Origin: Micromonospora sp. HK10
GTDB lineage: Bacteria > Actinomycetota > Actinomycetes > Mycobacteriales > Micromonosporaceae
Direction: 5' to 3'
NCBI RefSeq assembly: GCF_000982955.1
Contig: NZ_KQ058832.1
Span: forward strand, 1 to 64,000
DNA: 64,000 nucleotides
The notes beneath the pieces were generated by a model. It was not told the origin of the DNA and searched no databases. It saw only the letters and a program-made list of their open reading frames with translations. The first letter of the stretch is position 1; each line of letters opens with the position of its first letter. The position numbers and the translations under genes are program-made. Of the stretch, positions 47,671 to 58,635 are shown in pieces.

Positions 47671-47762
47671 TCCTCCCTGCGCCGGCATTACCCGGATCAG
47701 GTTCGACGGTCGGGGGCTACCAGCCCCCCTCTCAGCCCGGTCCGCACCGGGCTCCCGTGGGT
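47671..47762 (-). promoter_or_regulatory. TPP riboswitch (THI element)
   Basis: On the minus strand the conserved pieces appear in order: GGGCTGAGAGG in the pyrimidine-binding arm, a variable GGGGGCT/AGCCCCC stem, GAACCTGATCCGGGTAATGCC in the diphosphate arm (a 21-nt block, here abbreviated: GAACCTGAT and GGGTAATGCC), then GCGCAGGGAGG. The 3' closing strand runs directly into the thiE ribosome site, so control is probably at translation initiation, as is common in actinobacteria. Confidence 0.96.
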
Positions 47763-47857
47763 CACTTGCGGCCTACCGTACGACGTTCCCCCCGATCCGC
47801 CAAGGGCGGGTGACACTTTTCCCATCCACCGTCGCGAGTGGATGACCGGGACGGCGA

Positions 47858-47873
47858 GTGATCTTCCGATCAC
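47858..47873. promoter_or_regulatory. Inverted repeat upstream of the DUF559-like gene
   Basis: GTGATC-TTCC-GATCAC, 15 nt before the ATG at 47888. Possible operator; alternatively part of an N-terminal extension starting with this GTG. Confidence 0.3.
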
Positions 47874-47887
47874 GCCATGCTGTCCGG

Positions 47888-48802
47888 ATGTCCTCGCCTG
47901 CCCGCGTTCCGCGCCGGTTGTCGTTCCTGCCGTTCCGTGGCAGTTCCGCCGTCGCCGAAGGCCAGTTGACCTGGGCAATGATGCGCGGACCCGCCTGGCG
48001 GCGGCTGCTGCCCGACGTCTACGTGCACCGCGACGGCTACCGCGCGGACGACCATCGGATGTGGTGCGAGGCCGTCGCCCTGCGCCTGCCGCCCGGCGCC
48101 GCCGTCGCCGGGCGCAGCGCCGCGTACCTGTGGGGCGCCGACCTGCTCGACCTGACCGCCCCGGTCACCGTACTGCTGCCTCGGACGGCCCGGATGCGCC
48201 CGCATCCCCGGGTACGCATCGTCCGCTCGGTGCTGCCGGACACCGACCGGACCCGGTTCGCCGGGCTACCGGTCACCACGGCCCTGCGCACCGCCTTCGA
48301 CCTCGGCCGGCAACCGGCGCGCACGGACGCCCTGGTCGCCGTCGACGCACTGCTGAACCGGCGGGTGGTCAAACTGACCGACCTGCGGGCGTACGCCGCG
48401 GCGCGGTCCGGCTGGCCGGGCACCAGGCTGCTCCGCGAGGTGCTGGCGCTTGCGGAGCCGCTGAGCGAATCACCGATGGAGACCCGGCTCCGACTGCTGC
48501 TGCTCGACGCCGGGCTCGGGCCGCTCGTCGCCCAGCACGACGTGCTCGACGCCCGAGGTCGCTTCGTCGGACGGGTGGACCTCGCCTGGCCGGCCCGCCG
48601 CGTCGCGGTCGAGTACGACGGAGACCACCACCGGGAACGTACCCACTTCCGCCAGGACGTCGCCCGGCTCAACGCGCTCCGGGCGGCCGGTTGGCTGGTC
48701 CTCCGCTTCACCGCCGACGACGTGCTCCGCCACCCGCGCGCCACCGTCGCCCTGGTCCGCCAGGCCCTAGCCGAACGCGCTGCCGCCCCGCGCCGCCACT
48801 GA
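47888..48802 (+). CDS. DUF559-like protein with Vsr/PD-(D/E)xK endonuclease fold
   Basis: 304 residues from ATG 47888; GTG 47858 is in frame but unsupported. The N-terminal half has an AbiEi-like winged-helix pattern (WRRLLPDVYVHRDGYR, AVAGRSAAYLWGADLLDL) seen in actinobacterial antitoxin-like proteins. The C-terminal half carries the nuclease-type signature GRVDLAWPARRVAVEYDGDHH, where Asp and Glu would bind metal, followed by RLNALRAAGWLVLRFTADDV. Such genes are common and solitary in actinomycetes; the biological role is unproven. Confidence 0.75.
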   Translation: MSSPARVPRRLSFLPFRGSSAVAEGQLTWAMMRGPAWRRLLPDVYVHRDGYRADDHRMWCEAVALRLPPGAAVAGRSAAYLWGADLLDLTAPVTVLLPRTARMRPHPRVRIVRSVLPDTDRTRFAGLPVTTALRTAFDLGRQPARTDALVAVDALLNRRVVKLTDLRAYAAARSGWPGTRLLREVLALAEPLSESPMETRLRLLLLDAGLGPLVAQHDVLDARGRFVGRVDLAWPARRVAVEYDGDHHRERTHFRQDVARLNALRAAGWLVLRFTADDVLRHPRATVALVRQALAERAAAPRRH

Positions 48803-49263
48803 CCCCGGGCAGCCCGGCTCGTCGCGCGCCCTCGCTGACCGGTACAGCGTCGTCGCCGTGCCGGGCTGTGCGTAGCCGCGACCGCTCGGCGATGGCGCCG
48901 ACCCGGCCGGCGACCGCCGCTCGATTGATCACTGTGGACATCGAACGCCATGCCCCCGCCCAGCGGGGCCCGGACGTCGCCGGTGGAACGCCATGGAGGT
49001 CAAAGGGCGCTTTTGACCTCCATGGTGTTCCACCGAGGCCGAAACTCGCGGCGTGCCCGGCCCGCTGCGGCCCGGCACCCCACCCGCAGAGCCATCGACC
49101 CGGTCCGCAACGCCAGTGACCCGCCCTATCCGCCGGCAGTCGGGCCGCGCAGGAGCGACCGGCACGCAGGGCGCGACGGCCCGGTCAGCGTGGCCCGGTG
49201 GCCGGGGGCGGAAAGCAGGCCGCCCCGGTGCCGGAGACGGCACCGGGGCAGCGCTGAGCCCGG
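48803..49263. other. 461-bp intergenic region between convergent genes
   Basis: No credible gene. Its notable content is the long hairpin at 48982-49034. The rest is ordinary GC-rich sequence; AT-richer bases near 48925-48945 do not form a recognisable promoter. Confidence 0.5.
48982..49034. repeat. 23-bp inverted repeat hairpin, possible REP/MITE-like element
   Basis: Arms 48982-49004 and 49012-49034 (GGTGGAAC, then CCATGGAGGTCAAA) pair with one mismatch around a 7-nt loop GGGCGCT. It is too long for a simple terminator and stands mid-gap, 180 bp from one gene and 230 bp from the other. Confidence 0.7.
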
Positions 49264-50217
49264 TCAGAGGATCGCGTCGAGGGCGTCCAGGTCGTCGTCG
49301 GTGGGCTGCCAGGTGCCCGCCTCGGCGTTGGCGCGTACCTGCTCAGGGGTGGTGGCTCCGGCGATCACCGAGGTGACCGCCGGCCGGGCGGCCAACCCGC
49401 CGATGGCCACCTGGAGCACACTGAGCCCGCGCTCGGCCGCGTACGCCTCGATCGCCTCGATGGTGTCCCAGTCGGCTGCGGCGAGCCGCTCGGCGTATCG
49501 GCCGCCACCGGCGAGCCGGCTGCCGGCCGGGGGCGTCTCGTTCCGCTTGTACTTGCCGGTGAGCAGCCCGTTGGCGAGCGGGAAGAACGGCAGCATGCCC
49601 AGGCCGAACCGCTCGCAGGCCGGGATGACCTCGGCCTCCACGCTCCGTTCCAGCAGCGAGTAGTGGTTCTGCGCGGAGATGAAGCGGGTTCGGCCCTGCG
49701 ACGACGCGGTCCAGTCGGCGTCGGCGATCTGCCAGCCGGCGAAGTTGGAGTTGCCGAGGTAGCGCACCTTGCCGGCGCGGACCAGGTCGTCCAGGGCGGC
49801 GAGGGTCTCGTCGATCGGGGTGCCGGGGTCCGGCTCGTGCATCTGGTAGAGGTCGATGTGGTCGGTGCCGAGCCGGCGCAGCGACGCCTCGACCGCGCGG
49901 GCGATGTACCGGCGGGCGCCCCGGGCGCCGTGGTCGGGGCCGTTGAGGCCGTGCATGGCCATGCCGAACTTGGTGGCGACCACCACGTCGTCGCGGCGCC
50001 CCTTCAGCGCCTCGCCCAGCAGTTCCTCGGAGCCGCCCTGCGGCTCGCCGTAGATGTCGGCGGTGTCGAAGAAGTTGATCCCGGCGTCGAGCGCGGCGTC
50101 GACCACCGCGCGGGTGCCGTCGCGGTCGAGCTTGCGGCCGAAGTTGTTGCAGCCGATGCCGACCACGGACACCACGAGCCCGGAGTCGCCCAACCGGCGA
50201 TAGGTCATCTCAGTCAC
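49264..50217 (-). CDS. Aldo/keto reductase
   Basis: 317 residues. TIM-barrel NADPH-dependent reductase: DSGLVVSVVGIGCNNFGRK, INFFDTADIYGEPQGGSEELL with catalytic Asp and Tyr, VVATKFGM with catalytic Lys, DLYQMHEPD with His, and C-terminal NADPH-binding TSVIAGATTPEQVRANAEA. GTG 50217 is chosen because TAGGGT lies 7 nt upstream, a leaderless start; an ATG three codons later also fits the family. Substrate unknown. Confidence 0.92.
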   Translation of the reverse strand: MTEMTYRRLGDSGLVVSVVGIGCNNFGRKLDRDGTRAVVDAALDAGINFFDTADIYGEPQGGSEELLGEALKGRRDDVVVATKFGMAMHGLNGPDHGARGARRYIARAVEASLRRLGTDHIDLYQMHEPDPGTPIDETLAALDDLVRAGKVRYLGNSNFAGWQIADADWTASSQGRTRFISAQNHYSLLERSVEAEVIPACERFGLGMLPFFPLANGLLTGKYKRNETPPAGSRLAGGGRYAERLAAADWDTIEAIEAYAAERGLSVLQVAIGGLAARPAVTSVIAGATTPEQVRANAEAGTWQPTDDDLDALDAIL

Positions 50218-50224
50218 GAGATCC

Positions 50225-50230
50225 ACCCTA
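50225..50230 (-). promoter_or_regulatory. -10 element of a leaderless promoter
   Basis: TAGGGT on the minus strand, 7 nt before GTG 50217. Confidence 0.45.
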
Positions 50231-50309
50231 TGCCGCCGGCCAGCGGGTCACCGCTGGAGCCGGCACGCCAGCCGGCCGGCGCGGAACCGGTCGACGAGCG
50301 CGTCGTCGG

Positions 50310-51986
<1,677 letters not shown>

Positions 51987-52027
51987 GTCGGCATCCTGCC
52001 CGAGGGGCGGGGGCGGGCGACACTCGT

Positions 52028-52642
52028 TTACCGGGTGACCCGCAGCACCCGGAAGCCCTTCTGGCTGGCGTGCCGGGTCACCTGCCAGCCCTGGTCGGTC
52101 AGCCAGCGCTGCAGCGAGTCGCCGCCGAGGTGCTTCGCGACGACCAGCCACGCCACCCCGTCCGGGGCGAGCCGGGGCAGCCAGTGCCGGAGCAGGTCGT
52201 GCAGTTCGGACTTGCCGACGTGGATGGGCGGGTTGGACCAGATCTGGGTGAAGGTGACCTCGGCCGGTACGTCGTCCGGCGCGACCGCCCGGACCCGTCC
52301 GGCCGCGCCCACCCGGGCGGCGTTCGCGGCGGTGAGTTGCCGGGCCCGCTCGTTGACGTCGACCGCCCAGACGGTGGCGGCCGGCGCGCTGGCGGCCAGG
52401 ACGCAGGTGATGGGGCCGAAGCCGGAGCCGATGTCGAGCAGCGGACCGGTGACGTCGGGCGCCGGCAGCGGGGCCTTGCGCAGCAGGACGGCGGTGCCGG
52501 GGTCGAGCCGGGCGGCGGAGAAGACCCCGCTGGCGGAGGCGAGGGTGTAGTCCCGCCCCGCCACGGAGAACTCGACCTCGCGCGGCTGGGCGGCGCTCGT
52601 GGGCTGCGCGGTGAAGTAGTGGTCGCCGGTCACGCGGGGCAT
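52028..52642 (-). CDS. RsmC/RlmG-type class I methyltransferase
   Basis: 204 residues from ATG 52640-52642. MTS domain: YTLASASGVFSAARLDPGT, motif I PLLDIGSGFGPITCVLA, AVDVNERARQLTAANAA and the catalytic motif WSNPPIH, typical of enzymes methylating guanine N2 in RNA. It corresponds to the catalytic C-terminal domain alone, shorter than the two-domain RsmC of E. coli. It lies 41 nt upstream of the ABC-F gene on the same strand, so the two may be cotranscribed and both concern the ribosome. Confidence 0.88.
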   Translation of the reverse strand: MPRVTGDHYFTAQPTSAAQPREVEFSVAGRDYTLASASGVFSAARLDPGTAVLLRKAPLPAPDVTGPLLDIGSGFGPITCVLAASAPAATVWAVDVNERARQLTAANAARVGAAGRVRAVAPDDVPAEVTFTQIWSNPPIHVGKSELHDLLRHWLPRLAPDGVAWLVVAKHLGGDSLQRWLTDQGWQVTRHASQKGFRVLRVTR

Positions 52643-52747
52643 TGTCGCACCGGGACGGGTGGGCGTCGGAGACGGTGTGCGGGACCGGGTCGGACGCCAC
52701 TCCGCCCGGATTTCCCGATATTACCCTCGAAAGGGACAATCGACCCC

Positions 52748-52753
52748 TACTGT
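52748..52753 (+). promoter_or_regulatory. -10 element of a leaderless promoter
   Basis: TACTGT lies 7 nt before ATG 52761 with no ribosome site between. Confidence 0.5.
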
Positions 52754-52760
52754 GTCTCAC

Positions 52761-53954
52761 ATGGTGTATCGGTACGAGTCCGATGAGGACGCCTTCCTGG
52801 AGTACCCGGGGTCCGGGCCGGACCCGTCCGCGCCGGGCGCCGCGCCACCGCCGCCGGCGGGCCCCTCGCCGTCCCGCTTCCCCACCCCGTCACTGCCGCC
52901 GGCCCGGGTCGCCCGACCGCCCGCCGACACCGCCCCGGCGCCCGCCCCAGCCCCAGCCCCGGCCCCGGCTCCGCTGCCCGCCCCGGCCCCGCCACCGGTT
53001 CCGGCTCCCCCGCCGGCCCCCGTGCCGGGCCGGTTCGATCCGGACGTCCCCCGGGCCACCGCACCGCCGGCCGCCGTGCCAGGCCCCGCGCCGGCCGCCG
53101 TCTTCCGGACGACCGAACCGCTGGACCTGTCCCGTCCCAGCCGGGCGGAGCGCAGGCGCGGTGGGGGGCGCGCCTGGCAGGCCCTGATCGGCGGCGCCGC
53201 CGTCCTGATGCTGCTCGCCCTCGGCGGGTTGGCCGTGGCCGCCCTGCTCGACGATCGCACCGGCACGCCGCAGGCCGGCACGCCCACCGGGCAGCCCGTG
53301 GTGGAGCAGTCCGCCGCGGCCGACGGGACGGACCTGGACTCCCGGGATACCGACCAGCTGGCGCTCACCGTCAAGGAGGTCTTCCCCGGCAAGAGGCTGG
53401 TGGTCGCCGACGGTCAGCCCGCGTACCCGGTGCTCAAGACCCACTCCAGCGGCAGCTGTGGCGTCGCGGTGACCGGGGAGATCGCCGACCTGCTCACCTG
53501 GCTCGGCTGCAACCAGGTGGTCCGGGCGACCCTGCGCTCCCCCGACGGCGACCACCTGCTCACCGCCGGGCTGTTCAACCTCACCGACGTGGCCAGCGCG
53601 CAGCGCGCCCGGGACCGGATCCGCCAGCTGCTCGACGAACGGCAGGGCCGGTTCCGGGGCATGGCCGCCAACGAGGACACCGAGGCCGTGGCGAAGGCCG
53701 CCGCCCGCATCGGCTGGCAGGTACGCGGCCACTACATCGCGTACTGCCTGGTCACCCGGGCCGACGGGAAGAAGATCGCGGCCACCGACAGCCGGACCCG
53801 CGAGATCCTGTACGACATGATCGAGGTCTACCTGAACCGGGGCGTGCTGGAACGCCGGGCCAACGGCGGGGTGGCCAACCAGCCCACCGACACCACCTCG
53901 GACGGTCCCGCCGGTCAGGACGGCACCGGCAACCGGAACTCCTCGGACAACTGA
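52761..53954 (+). CDS. Proline-rich single-pass membrane protein of unknown function
   Basis: 397 residues from ATG 52761, placed by the leaderless -10 hexamer 7 nt upstream. Residues 1-135 are cytoplasmic and Pro/Ala-rich, with a run of PA dipeptides near 55-70. One helix (about 150-170, GGAAVLMLLALGGLAVAALL) is followed by an extracellular domain of about 200 residues with two cysteines (SGSCGVAVTGEIADLLTWLGC), a third near YIAYC, and a ferredoxin-like alternation of strands and helices (DGDHLLTAGLFNLTDVASAQ). The plan recalls the MmpS-like protein at the left edge but the domain differs. Function unknown. Confidence 0.78.
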   Translation: MVYRYESDEDAFLEYPGSGPDPSAPGAAPPPPAGPSPSRFPTPSLPPARVARPPADTAPAPAPAPAPAPAPLPAPAPPPVPAPPPAPVPGRFDPDVPRATAPPAAVPGPAPAAVFRTTEPLDLSRPSRAERRRGGGRAWQALIGGAAVLMLLALGGLAVAALLDDRTGTPQAGTPTGQPVVEQSAAADGTDLDSRDTDQLALTVKEVFPGKRLVVADGQPAYPVLKTHSSGSCGVAVTGEIADLLTWLGCNQVVRATLRSPDGDHLLTAGLFNLTDVASAQRARDRIRQLLDERQGRFRGMAANEDTEAVAKAAARIGWQVRGHYIAYCLVTRADGKKIAATDSRTREILYDMIEVYLNRGVLERRANGGVANQPTDTTSDGPAGQDGTGNRNSSDN

Positions 53955-53966
53955 CCCGACCCAGCC

Positions 53967-54005
53967 GACGGCCCGCCGTTTCCCGTCCCGGGGCGGCGGG
54001 CCGTC
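53967..54005. terminator. Bidirectional hairpin terminator
   Basis: Perfect 12-bp arms GACGGCCCGCCG / CGGCGGGCCGTC around a 15-nt loop, 13 nt after the plus-strand stop and 27 nt after the truA stop on the other strand. Confidence 0.7.
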
Positions 54006-54031
54006 CGGCGTCCGTCGCTCGCCGAGGCGGG

Positions 54032-54865
54032 TCAGCCTTCGGCGACGGGCACGCGGAGCCGGCGGGTGAGGTCGGCGCGGCGGGCGTACTCGGCCGGGTC
54101 GTCGGGGTAGCCGACCGCCACCAGGGCCAGCCCGTGCGCGGGCGCCACGGTCACCTCGCTGGACCGCTCCCGGCGGCGCAGCAGGCCTGCCGGCCATTCG
54201 ACCGGCCGGCGGCCGTCCCCGGCCACCAGCATGGCGCCGACCAGGCTGCGCACCATGTTCTGGCAGAACGCGTCGGCCTGCACGGTGGCGACCAGGATGC
54301 CGTCCGGGTCGCGCCGCCAGTCCAGCCGGGTCACCTCGCGCAGCGTGGTGGCGTTCTCCTTGCGCCGGCAGTACGCGGCGAAGTCGTGCTCCCCCACCAG
54401 GCCGGCCGCGGCGGCGTTCAGCGCCGCCAGGTCGAGCGGCTTCGGCCAGGCGAGGGTGTCGGTACGGCGCAGCGGCTCGGCGCCCCACGGGGCGTCGGTC
54501 ACCCGGTACTCGTAGCGACGGAAGGTCGCCGAGAAGCGGGCGTCGAAGTCGGCCGGCACCTCGGTCATGGCGCGTACCCGCACGTCGGGCGGGAGCAGCC
54601 GGGCCAGCCGCCGCAGCAGCCGCCCGTCGTGCTGCCGCCACACCTCGGTGGGCAGGTCGAGGTGGCAGACCTGCCCGGTGGCGTGCACGCCCGCGTCGGT
54701 CCGGCCGGCCACGGTCAGTCCGGTGGCGGTGCCGGCGCCGAGGACCAGGTCCAGGGTCTCCGTCAGCACCCCGGCGACCGTGCGCCGGGTGGGTTGGGGC
54801 GCCCAGCCGGAGAAGTCGGTGCCGTCGTAGGAGACGTCCAGCCGGAGCCGGGTCCGCTCGTCCAC
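54032..54865 (-). CDS. truA: tRNA pseudouridine(38-40) synthase TruA
   Basis: 277 residues from GTG 54865, 6 nt after GGGAGG. RLDVSYDGTDFSGWAPQPTR opens the fold, the catalytic Asp57 sits in AGRTDAGVHATGQV, and FSATFRRYEYRV, CRRKENATTLREV and FCQNMVRSLVGAMLVAG complete it. Modifies the anticodon arm of many tRNAs. Last gene of the ribosomal alpha operon, after a hairpin. Confidence 0.95.
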   Translation of the reverse strand: MDERTRLRLDVSYDGTDFSGWAPQPTRRTVAGVLTETLDLVLGAGTATGLTVAGRTDAGVHATGQVCHLDLPTEVWRQHDGRLLRRLARLLPPDVRVRAMTEVPADFDARFSATFRRYEYRVTDAPWGAEPLRRTDTLAWPKPLDLAALNAAAAGLVGEHDFAAYCRRKENATTLREVTRLDWRRDPDGILVATVQADAFCQNMVRSLVGAMLVAGDGRRPVEWPAGLLRRRERSSEVTVAPAHGLALVAVGYPDDPAEYARRADLTRRLRVPVAEG

Positions 54866-54890
54866 CTCGTACCTCCCGTTGACGGCGTCA

Positions 54891-54921
54891 GGCCCGGCAC
54901 CCCACGCGGGGATGCCGGGCC
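54891..54921 (-). terminator. Hairpin between rplQ and truA
   Basis: GGCCCGGCA-CCCC pairs with GGGG-A-TGCCGGGCC around ACGC, with a single bulge, 20 nt past the rplQ stop. No T-run, so it may attenuate more than stop. Confidence 0.55.
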
Positions 54922-54941
54922 CGACGATGCTGCCGGTGCGA

Positions 54942-55505
54942 TCAGGCCTTGTCGTTCTCGGTGGCCTCGTCGCTGTCCTCGCGGGCCGCGGCGGTGTCAC
55001 CGGAGGCCGAGACCGGAGCCTCGGCGTCCTGGTCGGCGACCTCGCTGGACCGCGGGGTCTCCTCGGCCGGGGCCAGGGCCTCGACCTTGTCCTGCTGCGC
55101 GGCCTTGCGGGCGGCGGTCTTCTTGTTCGCCTTCGGCTCGGCGACCTGAAGCTCCTCCACCAGCTCGATGATCGCCATCGGAGCGGCGTCACCCTTGCGC
55201 GGACCGGTCTTCACGATCCGGGTGTAGCCACCGTTGCGGTTGGCGTACCGGGGCGCGATCTGGTCGAACAGGGCGTAGACCACGTCCTTGTCCTTGACGA
55301 CGCCCAGCACCCGGCGGCGCGAGGCGAGGTCGCCGCGCTTGGCCTTGGTGATGAGCTGCTCGGCCAGCGGACGCAGCCGCCGGGCCTTCGTCTCGGTGGT
55401 CTGGATCTTGCCGTGCTGGAACAGCGCGGTGGCCAGGTTGGCCAGCATCAGCCGCTCGTGCGCGGGGCTGCCGCCGAGGCGGGGGCCCTTGGTGGGCGTG
55501 GGCAT
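54942..55505 (-). CDS. rplQ: 50S ribosomal protein L17
   Basis: 187 residues. The core (about 1-120: [60 protein letters not shown]) is followed by an acidic Ala/Glu-rich extension of about 65 residues, typical of actinobacteria. Downstream of rpoA with a GAGGAG site. Confidence 0.96.
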   Translation of the reverse strand: MPTPTKGPRLGGSPAHERLMLANLATALFQHGKIQTTETKARRLRPLAEQLITKAKRGDLASRRRVLGVVKDKDVVYALFDQIAPRYANRNGGYTRIVKTGPRKGDAAPMAIIELVEELQVAEPKANKKTAARKAAQQDKVEALAPAEETPRSSEVADQDAEAPVSASGDTAAAREDSDEATENDKA

Positions 55506-55539
55506 GCTTGGTGCTCCTCAGGTGTGGCGGCAGCGCGGA

Positions 55540-56562
55540 CTAGAGCTGCTCGGTCTCGCGGTAGTCGTCGGTGTCGTAGTCGGCCTCGCCGAAGGCGTCC
55601 ACGACGTGCGCCGGGTCGAAGTTCGGAGCCGAGTCCTTCAGCCCCAGGCCCATCCCGGCGAGCTTCATCTTGACCTCGTCGATCGACTTCTGGCCGAAGT
55701 TGCGGATGTCGAGGAGGTCGGCCTCGGTACGCCCGATCAGCTCACCAACGGAGTTGATGCCCTCGCGCTTGAGGCAGTTGTAGGAGCGGACGGTCAGGTC
55801 CAGCTCCTCGATCGGCAGGGCCAGGTCCGCCGCCAGCTGGGCGTCCTGCGGGGACGGCCCGATGTCGATGCCCTCGGCGGTCTCGTCCAGCTCGCGGGCC
55901 AGCCCGAACAGCTCCACCAGCGTCGAGCCGGCGGAGGCCAGCGCGGTACGCGGGCCCATCGACGGCTTGGTCTCGACGTCGATGATCAGCCGGTCGAAGT
56001 CGGTCCGCTGCTCGACACGGGTCGCCTCGACGCGGTAGGTGACCTTGAGCACCGGCGAGTAGATCGAGTCGACCGGGATCCGGCCGATCTCGGCGCCCGC
56101 CTGCTTGTTCTGCGCCGCCGTGACGTAGCCACGGCCCCGCTCGACGGTCAGCTCCATGTCGAGCCGGCCCTTGCCGTTGAGGGTGGCGAGCTTCAGGTCC
56201 GGGTTGTGCACCGAGACACCGGCCGGGGGCTGGATGTCACCGGCGGTCACGTCGCCCGGGCCCTGCTTGCGCAGGTACATGCTGACCGGCTCGTCGTGCT
56301 CGGAGCTGACGCAGAGCTCCTTGATGTTCATGACGAGCTCGACCACGTCCTCCTTGACCCCGGGGATGGTGGTGAACTCGTGCAGCACACCGTCGATCTT
56401 GATCGAGGTGACGGCCGCACCCGGGATGGACGACAGCAGCGTACGCCGCAGCGAGTTGCCCAGGGTGTAGCCGAAGCCCGGCTCCAGCGGCTCGATGGTG
56501 AACCGGGACCGGGTCTCGTTGATCGACTCTTCGGAGAGAGACGGTCGCTGGCTGATGAGCAT
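55540..56562 (-). CDS. rpoA: RNA polymerase alpha subunit
   Basis: 340 residues from ATG 56562, after AGAAGAGAAAAA. N-terminal dimerisation domain ([33 protein letters not shown]) and C-terminal domain that binds UP elements and activators ([39 protein letters not shown]). A hairpin lies between it and rpsD. Confidence 0.97.
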   Translation of the reverse strand: MLISQRPSLSEESINETRSRFTIEPLEPGFGYTLGNSLRRTLLSSIPGAAVTSIKIDGVLHEFTTIPGVKEDVVELVMNIKELCVSSEHDEPVSMYLRKQGPGDVTAGDIQPPAGVSVHNPDLKLATLNGKGRLDMELTVERGRGYVTAAQNKQAGAEIGRIPVDSIYSPVLKVTYRVEATRVEQRTDFDRLIIDVETKPSMGPRTALASAGSTLVELFGLARELDETAEGIDIGPSPQDAQLAADLALPIEELDLTVRSYNCLKREGINSVGELIGRTEADLLDIRNFGQKSIDEVKMKLAGMGLGLKDSAPNFDPAHVVDAFGEADYDTDDYRETEQL

Positions 56563-56616
56563 TTTTTCTCTTCTCTTCCGGGGCGCCCGCCATATGACGC
56601 CCGACGAAACTGTTCC

Positions 56617-56644
56617 GGTGGCCCGCCCCGGAGGGCGGGCCACC
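56617..56644 (-). terminator. Intercistronic hairpin between rpsD and rpoA
   Basis: Perfect 12-bp arms GGTGGCCCGCCC / GGGCGGGCCACC with a CGGA loop, 11 nt past the rpsD stop and 55 nt before rpoA. It could attenuate transcription into rpoA or protect the upstream mRNA 3' end. Confidence 0.6.
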
Positions 56645-56655
56645 GCAACGAGCCC

Positions 56656-57282
56656 TTACTTGGAGTAGAGCTCGACGATCAGCTGCTCCTGGACCTGGGT
56701 GTCGATCACCTGGCGGGCCGGGAGCGAGTGCACGAGGATCTTCATCTGGCTGGGGATGGCCTCGAGCCACGCAGGAACGGTCTTGGAGCCGGCCTCGGCC
56801 TGCGCGACGATGAACGGGGTGAGCTCCTTGCTCTTGCCCCGGACCTCGACGATGTCGTGCTCCTTGACGCGGTACGACGGGATGTCGACCTTCTTGCCGT
56901 TCACCGTGAAGTGACCGTGCTTGACCAGCTGACGGGCCATGTCCCGGGACTTGGCGTAGCCGGCCCGGTAGACCACGTTGTCCAGCCGCGACTCGAGGAT
57001 CTGCAGGAGGACCTCACCGGTCTTGGCCTGCTTGGCCACGGCCTCCTCGTAGTAACCGCGGAACTGCTTCTCCAGCACGCCGTAGACCCGGCGAGCCTTC
57101 TGCTTCTCACGGAGCTGGAGCAGGTACTCCGTCTCCTTCGTGCGGCCGCGGCCGTGCTGCCCGGGCGGGAACGGCCGGGACTCGAACGGGCACTTCGGGC
57201 CATCGCACTTGCTGCCCTTGAGGAACAGCTTCATCTTCTCCCGCCGGCAACGGCGGCAGTCAGCACCGGTGTAACGAGCCAT
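56656..57282 (-). CDS. rpsD: 30S ribosomal protein S4
   Basis: 208 residues. The N terminus ARYTGADCRRCRREKMKL with a later KCDGPKC carries four cysteines for zinc, the C+ form. S4 RNA-binding domain follows (RLDNVVYRAGYAKSRDMARQ, VKHGHFTVNGKKVDIPSYRV). It assembles early on 16S rRNA. Confidence 0.97.
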   Translation of the reverse strand: MARYTGADCRRCRREKMKLFLKGSKCDGPKCPFESRPFPPGQHGRGRTKETEYLLQLREKQKARRVYGVLEKQFRGYYEEAVAKQAKTGEVLLQILESRLDNVVYRAGYAKSRDMARQLVKHGHFTVNGKKVDIPSYRVKEHDIVEVRGKSKELTPFIVAQAEAGSKTVPAWLEAIPSQMKILVHSLPARQVIDTQVQEQLIVELYSK

Positions 57283-57296
57283 CTCTCTCTAACCTC

Positions 57297-57704
57297 TCAG
57301 ACCCGGCGACGCTTCGGCGGACGGCATCCGTTGTGCGGCTGCGGGGTGACGTCGGAGATCTGCCCGACCTCGAGGCCCACGGCCTGCAGCGAACGGATGG
57401 CGGTTTCCCGGCCGGAGCCGGGACCCTTGACGAACACGTCGACCTTGCGCATGCCGTGCTCCATGGCCCGACGCGCGGCGGCCTCGGCGGCCAGCTGCGC
57501 GGCGAACGGAGTCGACTTGCGGGAGCCCTTGAAGCCCACCTGGCCAGCGGAGGCCCAGGAGATGACCGCACCGGTCGGGTCCGTGATGGACACGATGGTG
57601 TTGTTGAAGGTGCTCTTGATGTGCGCCTGCCCGTGGGCGACGTTCTTGCGTTCCTTGCGCCGGACCTTCTTGACGGCGGCTCCGGCACGAGCCTTCGGTG
57701 GCAT
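57297..57704 (-). CDS. rpsK: 30S ribosomal protein S11
   Basis: 135 residues: [57 protein letters not shown] and the basic end [12 protein letters not shown]. Platform protein of the 30S subunit, 14 nt upstream of rpsD. Confidence 0.97.
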
Positions 57705-57791
57705 AAGTCTGTGCGCTCCTAGTTGACTTTCCGGACCGGGTTGCGGCCTTCGCCCACCTCGGCGGTGGCCGACCCGTCATCCGGTTAAGAA

Positions 57792-58172
57792 CTACTTCTT
57801 GCCGGGCTTCTTCTTGCCGGCGACGGTCCGCTTCGGGCCCTTGCGGGTGCGGGCGTTGGTCCGCGTCCGCTGGCCACGCACCGGGAGACCACGGCGGTGG
57901 CGGATACCGGCGTAGCAGCCGATCTCGACCTTGCGGCGGATGTCAGCGGCGACCTCGCGGCGCAGGTCACCTTCAACCTTGTAGTTGGCCTCGATGTGGT
58001 CGCGGAGCTGCACGAGCTCCTCGTCCGTGAGGTCCCGAGCGCGCTTGTCCGGCGAGATGCCGGTGGCGGCGAGCGTCTCCAGGGCACGGGTGCGACCGAC
58101 CCCGAAGATGTAGGTGAGCGCGATCTCCATCCGCTTCTCGCGGGGGAGATCCACGCCGACTAGACGTGCCAT
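57792..58172 (-). CDS. rpsM: 30S ribosomal protein S13
   Basis: 126 residues from ATG 58172: [51 protein letters not shown] and the lysine-rich tail [12 protein letters not shown] that touches tRNA. A frame extending 48 codons upstream is not needed, since GAGGAGTAC lies before this ATG. Confidence 0.97.
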   Translation of the reverse strand: MARLVGVDLPREKRMEIALTYIFGVGRTRALETLAATGISPDKRARDLTDEELVQLRDHIEANYKVEGDLRREVAADIRRKVEIGCYAGIRHRRGLPVRGQRTRTNARTRKGPKRTVAGKKKPGKK

Positions 58173-58401
58173 GTGCGGGCGTACTCCTCGTGATGTTGTG
58201 GCGGAGGTGTGGACCCGTCCCACCCCGCTACCGACCGTCCCTGTCCTTCCGGCGTCACGCCGGCGACCGGGAGCGGTCGCTGCCCGAGCGGGCCCCGGCC
58301 TCCGACCGGGGGTCAACCACGAGGGAGTACGCGCTGCGTACCGCTCGCGGCTGGGACGAGCTGATGATGTGTTCCGGGGATCTGCGACCGGGACCGATCC
58401 G

Positions 58402-58420
58402 ACCGGCCGTCACGGCCGGT
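58402..58420 (-). terminator. Hairpin after rpmJ
   Basis: ACCGGCCGT-C-ACGGCCGGT, 9 nt past the rpmJ stop, at the start of a 257-bp gap before rpsM. Another short palindrome, CCGGCGT-C-ACGCCGG, lies near 58250. The gap shows no gene; it may hold an internal promoter for rpsM. Confidence 0.5.
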
Positions 58421-58429
58421 AGGACTGGT

Positions 58430-58543
58430 TCAGCCCTGGCGCTGCTTGTGGCGCGGGTCGCTGCAGATGACGATGACCCGGCCGTGCCGGCGGATCACCT
58501 GGCACTTGTTGCAGATCCTCTTGACGCTCGGCTTGACCTTCAC
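58430..58543 (-). CDS. rpmJ: 50S ribosomal protein L36
   Basis: 37 residues from GTG 58543, with AAGG 5 nt upstream: [20 protein letters not shown] then [13 protein letters not shown]. The CxxC, Cys and His ligands for zinc are all kept (C+ form). Confidence 0.95.
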   Translation of the reverse strand: MKVKPSVKRICNKCQVIRRHGRVIVICSDPRHKQRQG

Positions 58544-58635
58544 GGTTGCCTTACTTCCCATCTGGCCCGGGACCGCGCCAACGCGCGACCCGGACGTCGA
58601 AGACGGACACGGGGACGTCCCGGCCGCCGTCAGGC

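Noticed and set aside
47671..47762. Reading the riboswitch arms as a simple terminator of the thi operon
   Set aside because: The conserved CUGAGA and GAACCUGAU...GGGUAAUGCC blocks identify a TPP aptamer, and it lies upstream, not downstream, of thiE.
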